From Bursaphelenchus xylophilus (Eukaryota > Nematoda > Chromadorea > Rhabditida > Aphelenchoididae), in the NCBI GenBank assembly GCA_904066235.2, contig CAJFCV020000001.1, forward strand, positions 6,758,001 to 6,822,000: a stretch of 64,000 bases of DNA, read 5' to 3'. Numbering within the stretch: position 1 is the stretch's first letter; each line of letters begins with the position of its first letter. Below, one piece after another: positions 63,436 through 64,000 of the stretch. The notes beneath the pieces are model-generated. The model did no database searches. It was given only the letters and a program-made list of their open reading frames with translations, and was not told the origin of the DNA. A program made the translations under genes and the position numbers.

Positions 63436-64000
63436 ATGAGTGGGGGCTTGTATGGGAAAACGGCGTTGGTTGTCAATGGGACAGATACTATAGGGAAGGC
63501 CATTAGTCGGAGACTTGGCCTTGCAGGGGCTAAGATTTTCTTAACTGGCTCAAGTCAACAAACGTTGGAGCAGACGGTTTCCGATCTTGGTGATAAAGGT
63601 GTGATTGCATGTGGTGCAGTATTTGATCCGTCCATAGAAAGTCATCGGAAACAATTGGTTGAAGAAGTCAGTACTTGTGGAAATATGGGTTTATTTTTAG
63701 ATTCAAAACAAATACAAAGGACTCGACTGTGTAGTGCTGAACCCGGGGAGAAACGAAGTGACTGGAGATATCATAAACAGTTCGAAGCTACAATTTGATC
63801 AGGTTTTTATTTTCATATTTATAAATCATTCCGTTTTAGGTGTTCTCTCAGTATCTGACCATCCCATTCCTTCTTGCGTCTTCTGCGTATCCATTACTTC
63901 AAAAATCAAAGTACGTAGTACACATTTTTTTAATTATGATCGTAGAAATGGCTCTGTAATATTCCTTTCGTCGATGGCTGGTTACACTTCATTCATCGAT
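63436..64000 (+). CDS. Short-chain dehydrogenase/reductase, DHRS4-like (3' end outside window)
   Basis: Exons 63436-63666, 63701-63802, 63840-63910 and 63946 onward join in phase. Start MSGGLYGKTALVVNGTDTIG contains the Rossmann nucleotide-binding turn, here NGTDTIGKA instead of the usual TGxxxGIG. GLDCVVLNPGRNE stands where classical SDRs have NNAG. SVIFLSSMAGY corresponds to the strand with the catalytic Ser. The YxxxK motif would lie beyond the right edge. The pattern matches DHRS2/DHRS4-type SDRs best. The first donor used is gtcagt. Substrate unknown; the changed NAG and glycine motifs could mean altered activity. Confidence 0.86.

Overview
This is a eukaryotic, animal-type window, most likely from a nematode. 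The genes are split by many very short introns (often 30-45 bp) with GT..TTTCAG-type borders. Several start codons sit directly behind a splice acceptor, as expected for spliced-leader trans-splicing. The recognisable proteins (an E-protein ending in an RQRNMNP motif like nematode HLH-2, MEX-3, a PAR-type bZIP, a secreted multi-vWA protein) fit that assignment. No bacterial features, CRISPR array, rRNA or tRNA were seen.

Layout. 1-21052 (minus): a giant gene starting at 21052 and running off the left edge. After a tiny first exon and about 300 unique codons it consists of about 90 copies of a 222-bp (74-codon) tandem repeat, with one 100-N assembly gap. 22591-25605 (minus): LATS/Warts kinase of the Hippo pathway. 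25956-27409 (minus): E-protein bHLH factor. 29062-30478 (plus): small leucine-rich-repeat membrane protein. 30619-31761 (minus): PAR-type bZIP. 32328-34296 (minus): unrecognised acidic/basic protein. 34681-35376: palindromic DNA element with TA target-site duplication.

36288-46512 (minus): three ribosome-biogenesis genes head to tail, DDX10, UTP15 and DDX27, separated by only 156 and 135 bp. They share a sequence motif after the first two stop codons and look like an operon. An MFS transporter gene lies on the plus strand inside one DDX27 intron. 46862-47300: a second palindromic element, directly before TIMM10 (47332-47595, plus). 47646-48259 (minus): Ly6-like secreted or GPI-anchored protein. 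49464-51256 (minus): MEX-3 KH-domain RNA-binding protein. 53986-62146 (minus): secreted protein with about eight vWA domains and a foldback element in a 2.2-kb intron. 62827-63305: non-autonomous hAT element with an intact 8-bp target-site duplication. 63436-64000 (plus): first part of an SDR-family dehydrogenase.

The most unusual items are the giant repeat gene, whose true frame is shown by almost purely synonymous variation between copies, the ribosome-biogenesis operon with its shared intercistronic motif, the nested transporter, and a set of palindromic elements of which two share a core but not their terminal repeats. Exon borders were read by eye from splice consensus and reading phase; no alignment or RNA data were available.
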